From: Pedobacter sp.
GTDB lineage: Bacteria > Bacteroidota > Bacteroidia > Sphingobacteriales > Sphingobacteriaceae
DNA: 64,000 bases
Direction of reading: 5' to 3'
Assembly (NCBI RefSeq): GCF_031119335.1
Contig: NZ_JAVHXT010000001.1
Location: forward strand, 62,001 to 126,000
Shown: piece after piece, positions 19,037-25,991 of the stretch
Position numbering within the stretch: the stretch's first letter is position 1
How the letters are laid out: each line of letters begins with the position of its first letter
Position numbers and translations under genes: made by a program
The notes under the pieces: generated by a model
The model's input: only the letters and a program-made list of their open reading frames with translations
The model's database searches: none
What the model was told of the DNA's origin: nothing

Positions 19037-19909
19037 CTAAAAGCTCTTCTTAACTTTCGGATCAGTCAAAATAACATAGTCACCTAAATCTTTGTGCTTC
19101 TCCCAATCTGGATTGGCAAAATCCTCGGCAGCGAAAGCCGCAATATTTAACGTCTTTAACTTTGGTGCAATTTTTTTCAGCTGTGCGTAGGTTCCCAGCT
19201 TTTCATCGCTATGGAAACGTCCATTCACCTGAAAAATCTTTTTGCCTTTGTTTTCTTTTGCAAATTTGGCGATAGACCAGGCCATTGTTGCATCCCAGAA
19301 ATTTTGGGTTTGGTAAACCTTCATATCGCCCATGCTGTGTCCGCCCAACAAACCGATGAATTTATCGTAATATCTTCCTGTTAAGGTGTCAATTGTATTT
19401 GGTGGCAAAAACTGCTTCGAGGTTGTTGGTAGTTTAGCTAAAACTTCCAGTCCGTTTTTGGTGACCGAGTTGCTGTATCTAGCGGCTGCATTTCCACCAA
19501 TAACAGCAATGCCTTCTGTTTTCGCAAATTCAATCATTGGCTTGTAATCCTTATAGTTGTTCCAAGCTCTGGCTTCCTTTGTAAAGTTTTTTTCCGTGAT
19601 AATTCCTGCTAAATATTCGTTAATCACAGGTTGCACATCGGTATGAAACATCTCTAAAGTTAAACCCACTTTATTATTGTAAGCAGTTGCCAGCTTTTTA
19701 AACAAGCTTACTTCAAGATAATGTCCAATCGAATCATTATGTTCTTCACCAAAGAAGAGCACATCGGCATTTGCCATATCTGCCACAATATCATCTAAGC
19801 TAATGGTCTTTTGCTTCTTTATATCGTAAGCTTTAAAATGCTGGCTAATATCTTGTGATTTAACAAGAAAAGGCAGTAAAACAAATGCTAGTAAGGTTAA
19901 TCTTTTCAT
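19037..19909 (-). CDS. ChaN-family haem-binding protein
   Basis: A 290-aa exported protein (signal LLAFVLLPFLVKS-Q, no lipobox) of the ChaN/Tiki-TraB-like fold. Characteristic segments are DVLFFGEEHNDSIGHYLE near residue 50, LTLEMFHTDVQP and VNGRFHSDEKLGTY near residue 228. ChaN of Campylobacter binds haem pairs and is iron-regulated. Here the gene faces a TonB receptor gene, which suggests a shared role in iron or haem handling. The ATG at 19909 gives a proper signal peptide. Confidence 0.87.
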   Translation of the reverse strand: MKRLTLLAFVLLPFLVKSQDISQHFKAYDIKKQKTISLDDIVADMANADVLFFGEEHNDSIGHYLEVSLFKKLATAYNNKVGLTLEMFHTDVQPVINEYLAGIITEKNFTKEARAWNNYKDYKPMIEFAKTEGIAVIGGNAAARYSNSVTKNGLEVLAKLPTTSKQFLPPNTIDTLTGRYYDKFIGLLGGHSMGDMKVYQTQNFWDATMAWSIAKFAKENKGKKIFQVNGRFHSDEKLGTYAQLKKIAPKLKTLNIAAFAAEDFANPDWEKHKDLGDYVILTDPKVKKSF

Positions 19910-19956
19910 GATTGTTTGGGTTTTTACCGAATGAATTCAAATTAACGAAAATTTTT

Positions 19957-19986
19957 ACCGATAAATTAATGCATTTTACCGATAAT
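19957..19986 (+). promoter_or_regulatory. Candidate LytTR-type direct-repeat operator
   Basis: ACCGATAAA (19957) and ACCGATAAT (19978) are nine-base direct repeats separated by 12 bp (21 bp centre to centre), the architecture bound by LytTR dimers. Both lie in the longer word TTTTACCGATAA, and a third TTTTACCGA is at 19922. They lie about 50-80 bp upstream of the -7 box of the operon that encodes a LytTR regulator, in an activator position. They also lie between this operon and the divergent ChaN-like gene. Confidence 0.55.
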
Positions 19987-20033
19987 TGGATAGCAAATAA
20001 CGGTCTTATGTTGTGTTGCCTTAGTAGTTGAGA

Positions 20034-20041
20034 TACTTTTG
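20034..20041 (+). promoter_or_regulatory. -7 promoter box TACTTTTG of the LiaF/LytS/LytTR operon
   Basis: Exact TAnnTTTG match, 23 nt before the first ATG of the operon. Confidence 0.65.
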
Positions 20042-20064
20042 GGCATATCAAAAAACATAAGACA

Positions 20065-20859
20065 ATGGAAAATATAAATAATAAAGAAATGGTTAATCGC
20101 TCAGGAAAAGTTTGGGCTGGCTTATTAATAGCAGGTATTGGTTCTCTTTTGTTATTAAGAAACTTTGGGTTAGACATTCCCGGTTGGATTTTCAGATGGA
20201 ATGTCCTTTTCATTATCATAGGTCTATTCGTGGGCGTACGCAATAATTTCAGAAACAGTGCTTGGTTTGTAATGGTCTTAATAGGCTCATATTTTACGCT
20301 CGAAGATATTTTTAGAGGCTACGACATGAGGAATATCATTTTTCCAATCATGCTATTGGCCTTGGGTCTGTTCTTAATTTTGAAGCCGAAAAATACCAGC
20401 GGTTACAAAAAAAATAAGCATAAGTTTCAAAAAGATCGTTACAATAGATTTGAAGATGTAAATCCATTGGGGCAAGATCCAAACGCACCCACCGGTAATA
20501 CGGATGCAAATTTTAATGCCAATGATTATATCGAATCGGTAAATGTATTTGGCGGTAGCAACCAGGTAATTTATTCTAAAAACCTTAAAGGCGGAGAAAT
20601 AACAGCTGTTTTTGGTGGTGGAGATATCAATTTAACACAAGCAGATTTCGACGGACAGGTAATATTAGATGTTACCGCAATATTTGGTGGGGTAAAAATT
20701 GTTGTGCCTGCAACTTGGCAAATCAAATCGGAAGTAACCGCAATATTTGGTGGGGTTGATGATAAAAGAGCCATATATCCAGCAGGCGAGCAGGCAAACA
20801 AATTAGTAATTATAAGAGGTACAGTGTTGTTTGGAGGCGTAGAGTTTAAGAGTTATTAA
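20065..20859 (+). CDS. LiaF-like membrane protein
   Basis: A 264-aa protein with four hydrophobic helices in the N-terminal half (LiaF transmembrane/DUF5668-type: WAGLLIAGIGSLLLLRNFGL, NVLFIIIGLFVG, WFVMVLIGSYFTL, IIFPIMLLALGLFLI). A linker and a repetitive beta domain follow with FGG motifs (VNVFGGSNQ, AVFGGGDINL, AIFGGVKIVVPATW, AIFGGVDD, VLFGGVEF). In Firmicutes LiaF restrains a cell-envelope-stress kinase. Its place just before a LytS-type kinase and LytTR regulator suggests the same role here. It is the first gene of a three-gene operon. Confidence 0.85.
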   Translation: MENINNKEMVNRSGKVWAGLLIAGIGSLLLLRNFGLDIPGWIFRWNVLFIIIGLFVGVRNNFRNSAWFVMVLIGSYFTLEDIFRGYDMRNIIFPIMLLALGLFLILKPKNTSGYKKNKHKFQKDRYNRFEDVNPLGQDPNAPTGNTDANFNANDYIESVNVFGGSNQVIYSKNLKGGEITAVFGGGDINLTQADFDGQVILDVTAIFGGVKIVVPATWQIKSEVTAIFGGVDDKRAIYPAGEQANKLVIIRGTVLFGGVEFKSY

Positions 20860-20889
20860 TCCTTTTTTTAACCTTAAAAGCTAAACGTT

Positions 20890-21951
20890 TTGACAACCAC
20901 ACCTCTTTCCAAGCCGCAGATCAGGAATATAGCAAGCATTGTTTTAATATGCTGGCAAATAGCTTGTGCTGCGGTTTTGTATTTTTTCTTCAACTTTTCG
21001 TGGCAAATTGCCATAGCAGACAGTATCATCAGTAATTCGTTTCTTGCTATCGGATGTATCGTTATCAGCAATATGTTGGGCTTTTATCAACCCAAAAATG
21101 AAAAATTACTATATGTTTTGCTCGTAACTTTGGCGGTTTCGGCTACAGTTGTAGTAACCGCTAAGTACTCTTTAACGTTCCTTTTTACAAACCAAACGAG
21201 CTATATTGCTTTCTTAGACCTATCGGATATTTTCAAAACAGCAGTATCATTTATTTGCTTGGGCTGGTGTGCTTTGGCTAATATTCTTTGGTATCGCTTA
21301 GAAGAGCAGTCGGAAATGCAGGAACGCATGTTGGCTACGCAAAATTTGGCAAAGGAAGCCGAGTTGAATAAGCTTCGCCACCAATTACAGCCACACTTTT
21401 TGTTCAATAGCCTAAACTCTGTATATGCGCTAACCATTGTAAACCCAACAGAGGCAGGGACCATGATTACCAAACTGGCTGCCTTTTTACGTGGTACACT
21501 TAAACGCGACGATGAAGTTTGGGTGAGCGTAGCCGATGAAATGGAGTACATCCAACTTTATTTAGATATAGAAAAAGTAAGGTTTAGCCATCGTTTAAGT
21601 GTAGCCGTAAACATTGCCGATGAAACAATGAATCTACATTTGCCTGGAACATTATTGCAGCCAATTGTAGAAAATGCGATCAAGTTCGGCTTATATAATA
21701 CCTCAACTGCCATTACGATAACACTAGATGTAAAGCTAGAGAATAACGTTTTGGTAATTTGCGTTACCAATCCCTACGATCCAGAAATGAAAGCATCCAA
21801 AGGTACAGGCTTTGGGCTTTCGGCAATTAGACGCAGACTTTATCTTCTTTTTGCTGATACAACTTTATTGCAGGCCGAATCGCAAAACAACAATTTGTAT
21901 ATTACTACCCTTAAAATACCCCAAAAAGATGATCAAAACCATACTAATTGA
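20890..21951 (+). CDS. LytS-type sensor histidine kinase
   Basis: A 353-aa membrane kinase: four N-terminal helices (about residues 13-134), a coiled-coil linker, then a His_kinase domain with the phosphorylated His169 in LRHQLQPHFLFNSLNS and a HATPase_c domain (PIVENAIKFG, GTGFGLSAIRRRL). The start appears to be a TTG at 20890 (TTG ACA ACC); no ATG is available before the first helix. It overlaps the response-regulator gene by 23 nt and follows the LiaF-like gene by 30 nt, which points to one signalling unit. Confidence 0.92.
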   Translation: MTTTPLSKPQIRNIASIVLICWQIACAAVLYFFFNFSWQIAIADSIISNSFLAIGCIVISNMLGFYQPKNEKLLYVLLVTLAVSATVVVTAKYSLTFLFTNQTSYIAFLDLSDIFKTAVSFICLGWCALANILWYRLEEQSEMQERMLATQNLAKEAELNKLRHQLQPHFLFNSLNSVYALTIVNPTEAGTMITKLAAFLRGTLKRDDEVWVSVADEMEYIQLYLDIEKVRFSHRLSVAVNIADETMNLHLPGTLLQPIVENAIKFGLYNTSTAITITLDVKLENNVLVICVTNPYDPEMKASKGTGFGLSAIRRRLYLLFADTTLLQAESQNNNLYITTLKIPQKDDQNHTN

Positions 21952-22663
21952 TGATGAAGCCCTTGCAAGAGATATTGTGAAGCATTATTTAAAGGCTTTT
22001 CCCAACATTGAAATAGTAGCAGAATGTAGCGACGGCTTTGAGGGTTTAAAGGCCATAGCGCAACATCAACCCGATTTAATTTTTTTGGATATACAAATGC
22101 CAAAAATTAGTGGTTTCGAAATGTTGGAGCTAGTAGAAAAACGCCCAGCGGTGATATTCACCACAGCTTTCGACGAATACGCCATCAAAGCTTTTGAAGT
22201 AAATGCAGTAGATTACCTGCTAAAACCTATAGAACAGGGTCGCTTTGAGCAGGCTATGCAAAAACTACCCTCAAAATTGGCCAAAGGCGATGACAGTCAG
22301 GAGTTGTTAGAAACAGCATCTTTATCGCCAGCGCAGAACAATAGGGTAGTGGTTAAAAATGCTGGGGTAATTAAAATAATTCCCGTAGAAGCTATTCATT
22401 ACCTCGAAGCTGATGATGATTACGTAAAGTTGAGCACTACAGAAGGTAATTTCCAGAAGAATAAAACCATGAGTTTCTTTGAGCAAACGCTAGATGCTTC
22501 ACAGTTTATCCGTATCCATCGTTCTTACATCATTAATTTGGCGCAGGTAACAAAAATAGAATTGAAAGAGAAGGAAAGTTACGTGGTCTTACTAAAATCG
22601 GGGATTTGGCTGCCCGTAAGTAAAACAGGTTATGTTAAACTGAAAACGGCTTTAGGGATTTAG
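21929..22663 (+). CDS. LytTR response regulator
   Basis: A 244-aa regulator: an N-terminal receiver domain (LIDDE acidic pocket, phospho-acceptor D54 in LIFLDIQMP, Thr in TTAFDEYA, Lys in LLKPIE) and a C-terminal LytTR DNA-binding domain (IHYLEADDDYVKLSTTEG, FIRIHRSYIINL). The frame could start at 21812, but the ATG at 21929 (MIKTILIDDE) is the family N-terminus and lies inside the end of the kinase gene. It is the cognate partner of the LytS-type kinase and probably binds the repeats at 19957-19986. Confidence 0.95.
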   Translation: MIKTILIDDEALARDIVKHYLKAFPNIEIVAECSDGFEGLKAIAQHQPDLIFLDIQMPKISGFEMLELVEKRPAVIFTTAFDEYAIKAFEVNAVDYLLKPIEQGRFEQAMQKLPSKLAKGDDSQELLETASLSPAQNNRVVVKNAGVIKIIPVEAIHYLEADDDYVKLSTTEGNFQKNKTMSFFEQTLDASQFIRIHRSYIINLAQVTKIELKEKESYVVLLKSGIWLPVSKTGYVKLKTALGI

Positions 22664-22696
22664 AAAAGCAAATTTCTGCCACGGTTTTCGTTAGCC

Positions 22697-23134
22697 CCGT
22701 TTTACGCTGCTACCGGGTTTAGTTTACACCTGTTTGTGCAACATATCAAAATTTTCCCGCTCAAAGTCTCAAACTACATCTAGTTAAATAAATGTGGCTA
22801 AAGCCAATAAAAAGCTTTCTTGTATTCCGTCGGTTAAAACCGACGGCAATGAAGCTGGGCAGGATAGAAAAATTGCTTTAGTTTTGCTTCGGTTGTTTCA
22901 TTACCGCATACTATAATTCATTGCCGTTGGCTTCAGCCTTAAAAAAGCAAATCAATACTGGGAAAGGTTTTAACATTGCAAATTCATTGCCGTTGGCTTC
23001 AGCCAACGGAACAAGAGGAGTTTGTAATATCATTGAGATTTAATAAGCTCGTAATGTATTTCCTTGCTTTTATTTCAGCGAAATAAAAATTGGAGAAATC
23101 CTATAATTTCATTGCCGTTGGCTTCAGCCAACGG
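22697..23134. repeat. Cluster of palindromic repeats (families C and G)
   Basis: The 593-bp gap after the LytTR gene holds no gene. It contains a G-type fragment (GCCCCGTTTTACGCTGCTAC, 22703-22722) and four copies of family C. One is inverted (22827-22853, CCGTCGGTTAAAACCGACGG). Of the others (22918-22939, 22983-23009, 23108-23134, TTCATTGCCGTTGGCTTCAG), the first is truncated. The core CCGTTGGC-ttc-AGCCAACGG is a perfect hairpin. A related GTGGCTAAAGCCAAT is near 22793. The arms vary together (GTTGG with CCAAC, GTCGG with CCGAC), so the stem is conserved rather than the sequence. Confidence 0.8.
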
Positions 23135-23256
23135 TCTTTAAAAATCAATTGTTAAATTTTTTTTCAATCCATAAAAAATTTCCAGAACAATTTTAAACAT
23201 GTCTTGTTAATGTAATAAAATCAACTGAAAATTAACAATTATTAAACATCAAAATT

Positions 23257-23409
23257 ATGGGAAATCTATTATACGTAATTGCCGTAATCTTAGTAATTAT
23301 TTGGGCAATTAGCTTCCTAGGCGGTTATTACACAGGCGGAATTATTCATGCATTATTGGTAATAGCTATTGTTGCAATCTTATTGAGAGTAATAAGGGGA
23401 GCAGCATAA
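23257..23409 (+). CDS. lmo0937-family small membrane protein
   Basis: A 50-aa ORF: MGNLLYVIAVILVIIWAISF, then a Gly-Gly turn (GGYYTGG) and IIHALLVIAIVAILLRVIRG. Two hydrophobic helices separated by a glycine hinge are the signature of the lmo0937 family, widespread in Bacteroidota and often stress-linked. The function is unknown. It has its own terminator at 23442-23478. Confidence 0.85.
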   Translation: MGNLLYVIAVILVIIWAISFLGGYYTGGIIHALLVIAIVAILLRVIRGAA

Positions 23410-23441
23410 AACAGAAAAATTTGTAGTTAGTTAATAAATGG

Positions 23442-23478
23442 AGCTCGATAGGTTTAGGTCACCTATCGGGCTTTTTTG
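23442..23478 (+). terminator. Intrinsic terminator of the small membrane protein gene
   Basis: AGCTCGATAGGT pairs with ACCTATCGGGCT (12-bp stem with a G-T pair) around a 7-nt loop and is followed by TTTTTT. Confidence 0.85.
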
Positions 23479-23530
23479 TGCACCAGTTTTTGTGTGTTAA
23501 ACCCCGATAGTAGCGGAAATATTTTTTTCG

Positions 23531-23614
23531 CGTCATTTCGAAGGAGGTACGACTGAGAAATCTGTATGTAAGTAGCATTCAGTTTACGCATTTCTCACCT
23601 AAGTTGGAAATGAT
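23531..23614. repeat. REP-like palindrome, family B copy 1 (degenerate)
   Basis: Starts CGTCATTTCGAAGGAGGTAC and ends with GTTGGAAATGATG; an internal GAGAAATCT pairs with ATTTCTC. A better-preserved copy is at 49976-50054. The rest of the 370-bp gap before rpmH holds a family G fragment (AACCCCGATAGTAGCGG near 23499) and promoter boxes. Confidence 0.6.
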
Positions 23615-23673
23615 GGCAAAGTTGACAAAAAAGATTACAGCGGATGACGGGGCTGGATGAACTGAAGAATTGC

Positions 23674-23740
23674 TATCTTTGCTTTTCTGAAAATAAAAAC
23701 AAATAGCTGTTGCAATTATGAAAATATCGCTTTATATTTG
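23674..23740 (+). promoter_or_regulatory. Tandem -7 promoter boxes for rpmH-rnpA-yidD
   Basis: TATCTTTG (23674-23681) and TATATTTG (23733-23740) both match TAnnTTTG. The second lies 40 nt before the rpmH ATG. Two start sites for a ribosomal-protein/RNase P operon are plausible. Confidence 0.6.
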
Positions 23741-23780
23741 CACCTCTTATTAAAAACTCTAGTTAAGATATTATATTGTT

Positions 23781-23939
23781 ATGAAAAGAACATTCCAACC
23801 TTCGCAAAGAAAGAGAAGAAACAAACATGGCTTCCGCGAAAGAATGGCTACAGCTAACGGTAGAAGAGTATTAGCTTCTCGCCGTGCAAAAGGAAGAAAA
23901 AGATTAACCGTTTCTGACGAGCGTCGTCATAAAGCATAA
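23781..23939 (+). CDS. rpmH: 50S ribosomal protein L34
   Basis: A 52-aa basic protein, [20 protein letters not shown] onward, the classic L34 sequence, with a Bacteroidota-type C-terminal extension ([11 protein letters not shown]). It is part of the large ribosomal subunit. It heads the conserved rpmH-rnpA-yidD string. Confidence 0.97.
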   Translation: MKRTFQPSQRKRRNKHGFRERMATANGRRVLASRRAKGRKRLTVSDERRHKA

Positions 23940-24004
23940 TTTTTGATTGCCACCTACTAAGGTGAAAGCAGCAATTAAATTTCTGCATTAAGCAATCAAA
24001 AAAC

Positions 24005-24397
24005 ATGAATAAATTTTTTAAAGAAGAGCGTTTGTGTAGCAAAAAGTCGTTAGACTTGCTATTTAAAAAAGGCTCTTCTTTTTTGTTATATCCGTATAGG
24101 GCAACTTTCGTCTTCGATGCCCAGACCCACAAATTTCCTGCTCAGGTGGTAATTAACGTAGCCAAAAAGCGCTACAAACATTCCAACGACAGAAATTTAA
24201 TCAAACGCCGCACCCGGGAAGCTTACCGCTTACAAAAATCAGCTTTATTATATGAGCCATTGGGCGGTAAGGAACAGTTGTTGCTTTTAGGTTTGCAATA
24301 TGTGGGTAAAGAAATCTATCCTTACAGTTTTTTAGAAAAACGATTAGCGCAATTATTTAAAAAGCTATTCACACAAATTGATAATGAAGGTAATTAA
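24005..24397 (+). CDS. rnpA: Ribonuclease P protein component
   Basis: A 130-aa basic protein that helps the RNase P RNA mature tRNA 5' ends. It begins with [20 protein letters not shown] and carries the family's RNA-binding signature [20 protein letters not shown] near residue 53 (normally RNxxKR). The length is normal. It is 65 nt after rpmH and overlaps yidD by 14 nt. Confidence 0.95.
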   Translation: MNKFFKEERLCSKKSLDLLFKKGSSFLLYPYRATFVFDAQTHKFPAQVVINVAKKRYKHSNDRNLIKRRTREAYRLQKSALLYEPLGGKEQLLLLGLQYVGKEIYPYSFLEKRLAQLFKKLFTQIDNEGN

Positions 24398-24614
24398 GGC
24401 TTTTTTTTCATGGCTGTTTTTAGCAATTATTAAATTGTACCAATGGTTGTTGTCGCCTTTGTTGGGGGCTAGTTGCCGGTACACGCCAACTTGTTCACAG
24501 TATGGGGTAGAGGCTATTAAAAAGCACGGTCCTTTTAAAGGCGGTTGGTTAACAATCAAGCGCATTGGCCGCTGTCATCCTTGGGGGGGGCACGGGCATG
24601 ATCCTGTGCCTTAG
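24384..24614 (+). CDS. yidD: Membrane protein insertion efficiency factor
   Basis: A 76-aa protein of the YidD family: an N-terminal amphipathic/hydrophobic helix ([20 protein letters not shown]), the motif [15 protein letters not shown] with its two conserved Cys, and [14 protein letters not shown] near the end. It assists YidC-dependent membrane insertion. A TTG at 24378 is also in frame, but the ATG at 24384 (MKVIKAFF) is the better start. It overlaps rnpA, as is usual for this pair. Confidence 0.95.
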   Translation: MKVIKAFFSWLFLAIIKLYQWLLSPLLGASCRYTPTCSQYGVEAIKKHGPFKGGWLTIKRIGRCHPWGGHGHDPVP

Positions 24615-24673
24615 TTAGTTCGCAGAAATCAGTTGTTGTTTGAAATTGCTATTAAAAAAGGTTAAATTTGTTT

Positions 24674-24883
24674 ATGGAAAATATTCTGATACATCCTGAA
24701 AGTAATGAACAACTTAAGACAGTTAAGGCAGTTTTAAAGGCTTTAAAGGTTCAATTTGAAGTACAGAAACCTAGTTTGCCAAATCACATTATCAAAAGTG
24801 CCAAAAAGAGTTTAAAAGAGTATGAAGCTGGTAATTCAATTTCGTTGGATGAATTTACCGACAAGTATTTCATAAACAAATGA
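24674..24883 (+). CDS. Type II antitoxin (DUF2683-like)
   Basis: A 69-aa, mostly helical protein (MENILIHPESNEQLKTVKAV... LDEFTDKYFINK). Small proteins of this kind, annotated DUF2683, sit before RelE/ParE toxins in Bacteroidota. The ATG at 24674 is chosen over an upstream TTG. Its stop overlaps the toxin start by 4 nt (ATGA), the classic antitoxin-toxin arrangement. Autoregulation by the pair is expected but no operator was identified. Confidence 0.75.
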   Translation: MENILIHPESNEQLKTVKAVLKALKVQFEVQKPSLPNHIIKSAKKSLKEYEAGNSISLDEFTDKYFINK

Positions 24884-25167
24884 GTTTTGAAGTTAGGTTC
24901 GGTATTGAAGCTGGCATAACTTACGAAGCTGTAGTTGCTCAATTAAATAAACGTTGGGGTGAAAAATTCGTTCTGAAGTTTGAAGGTAAAGTGAAAAGGT
25001 GTATAAAAATTCTTACTTCAAATCCTTATTTATATCCAGTTTTTTATGAAGAATTACAGTTAAGAAAATGTATTATTCATAAAAATTGCTCCATTTTATA
25101 TAAAATAGATGAACAAATTGTACTTGTAGTTGCTTTCTGGGATAATAGACAAGATCCTATCAATTAG
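24880..25167 (+). CDS. RelE/ParE-family toxin
   Basis: A 95-aa protein with the ParE/RelE fold pattern: an early helix pair (YEAVVAQLNKRWGEKFVLKF), a strand-rich core (LQLRKCIIHKNCSILYKI) and the terminal VVAFWDNRQDP typical of Bacteroidota ParE-like toxins. It is either a gyrase poison (ParE) or an mRNA interferase (RelE); the lack of obvious RelE catalytic Lys/Arg/Tyr spacing favours ParE-like, but this is not firm. It is translationally coupled to the antitoxin gene. Confidence 0.82.
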   Translation: MSFEVRFGIEAGITYEAVVAQLNKRWGEKFVLKFEGKVKRCIKILTSNPYLYPVFYEELQLRKCIIHKNCSILYKIDEQIVLVVAFWDNRQDPIN

Positions 25168-25272
25168 GAGTATGTAATGCAAATTCTAAAATCAACTAGT
25201 GACCTGGTTTCTAAAATTAACCGATTAACCTCCAAACAACTATCGGGATAAACAGTTAACCAATATTCAACG

Positions 25273-25280
25273 TATATTTG
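25273..25280 (+). promoter_or_regulatory. tsaB -7 box TATATTTG, leaderless-type spacing
   Basis: Exact TAnnTTTG match ending 6 nt before the ATG at 25287. Transcription would start at or next to the start codon. The TTG inside the box is not the start. Confidence 0.65.
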
Positions 25281-25286
25281 CGTTTC

Positions 25287-25973
25287 ATGTCAACAATACT
25301 TCAAATAGAAACGGCTACACCTGTTTGTTCTGTAGCGATATCAGTAAATGGCGAAACTATTGCGTTAAAGGAAGAAAAGGCTCCTAACATTCATGCCGCT
25401 AGTTTAACGCTATTTATAGACGAAGCAATGAAGGTAGCTAAGTTGTCCTACGCCGATTTAGATGCAATTGCTGTAAGCAAAGGTCCGGGTTCTTATACGG
25501 GGTTGCGTATTGGTGTTTCTACTGCGAAAGGTTTGTGCTTTGCTTTAGATAAGCCCTTGATAGCCATTAACACGCTAAAAATGATGGCCAATGGTTATTT
25601 ATTGCAACATCCTAATTTTGGCGGCTTGGTCTGCCCAATGATTGATGCGAGAAGGATGGAGGTATTCACCGCAGTTTTCGATCACTATTTGAACGAAGTG
25701 GAGCATACCCATGCTAAGATTGTAGACGATAAAAGTTTTTCGATGGAGCTACAAAATAATTATGTGGCGTTTGTTGGCGATGGTGCCGAAAAATGCGCTG
25801 CTGTAATTGATGATCCTAATGCTCACTTTCATCTGGAGAATTTCAATAGTGCAAGTAGCATGAGCAATTTAGCCTTTGCAGCTTACCAAGCCAAGATATT
25901 TGAAGATGTAGCCTATTTCGAACCTTTTTACTTGAAAGATTTTGTGTTAACTACACCAAAGAAGAAAGTTTAA
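25287..25973 (+). CDS. tsaB: tRNA t6A37 synthesis protein TsaB
   Basis: A 228-aa ASKHA-fold pseudo-enzyme that partners TsaD and TsaE in forming N6-threonylcarbamoyladenosine on ANN-decoding tRNAs. Family segments are ILQIETATPVCSVAI at the N-terminus, the H-x-A of NIHAASLTLFI, and VSKGPGSYTGLRIGVSTAKG near residue 65. The length is normal. The ATG at 25287 fits both homology and the promoter. The gene stands alone, convergent with the DUF5723 gene. Confidence 0.95.
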   Translation: MSTILQIETATPVCSVAISVNGETIALKEEKAPNIHAASLTLFIDEAMKVAKLSYADLDAIAVSKGPGSYTGLRIGVSTAKGLCFALDKPLIAINTLKMMANGYLLQHPNFGGLVCPMIDARRMEVFTAVFDHYLNEVEHTHAKIVDDKSFSMELQNNYVAFVGDGAEKCAAVIDDPNAHFHLENFNSASSMSNLAFAAYQAKIFEDVAYFEPFYLKDFVLTTPKKKV

Positions 25974-25991
25974 TCGAATTACGATTTCAAA

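Noticed and set aside
21812..21928. Upstream extension of the LytTR regulator
   Set aside because: It is the kinase coding sequence in another frame; the receiver domain starts exactly at 21929.
22827..23134. Possible CRISPR-like array
   Set aside because: Copies have uneven spacing (44-125 bp), mixed orientation and a palindromic core, with no cas gene nearby; they are REP-type repeats.
23674..24614. Replication origin next to rpmH-rnpA
   Set aside because: No dnaA, no cluster of TTATCCACA-type boxes and no clear AT-rich unwinding element; the gene order alone is not evidence in Bacteroidota.
24668..24670. TTG start of the antitoxin gene
   Set aside because: Adds two residues only; the ATG at 24674 fits the family better.
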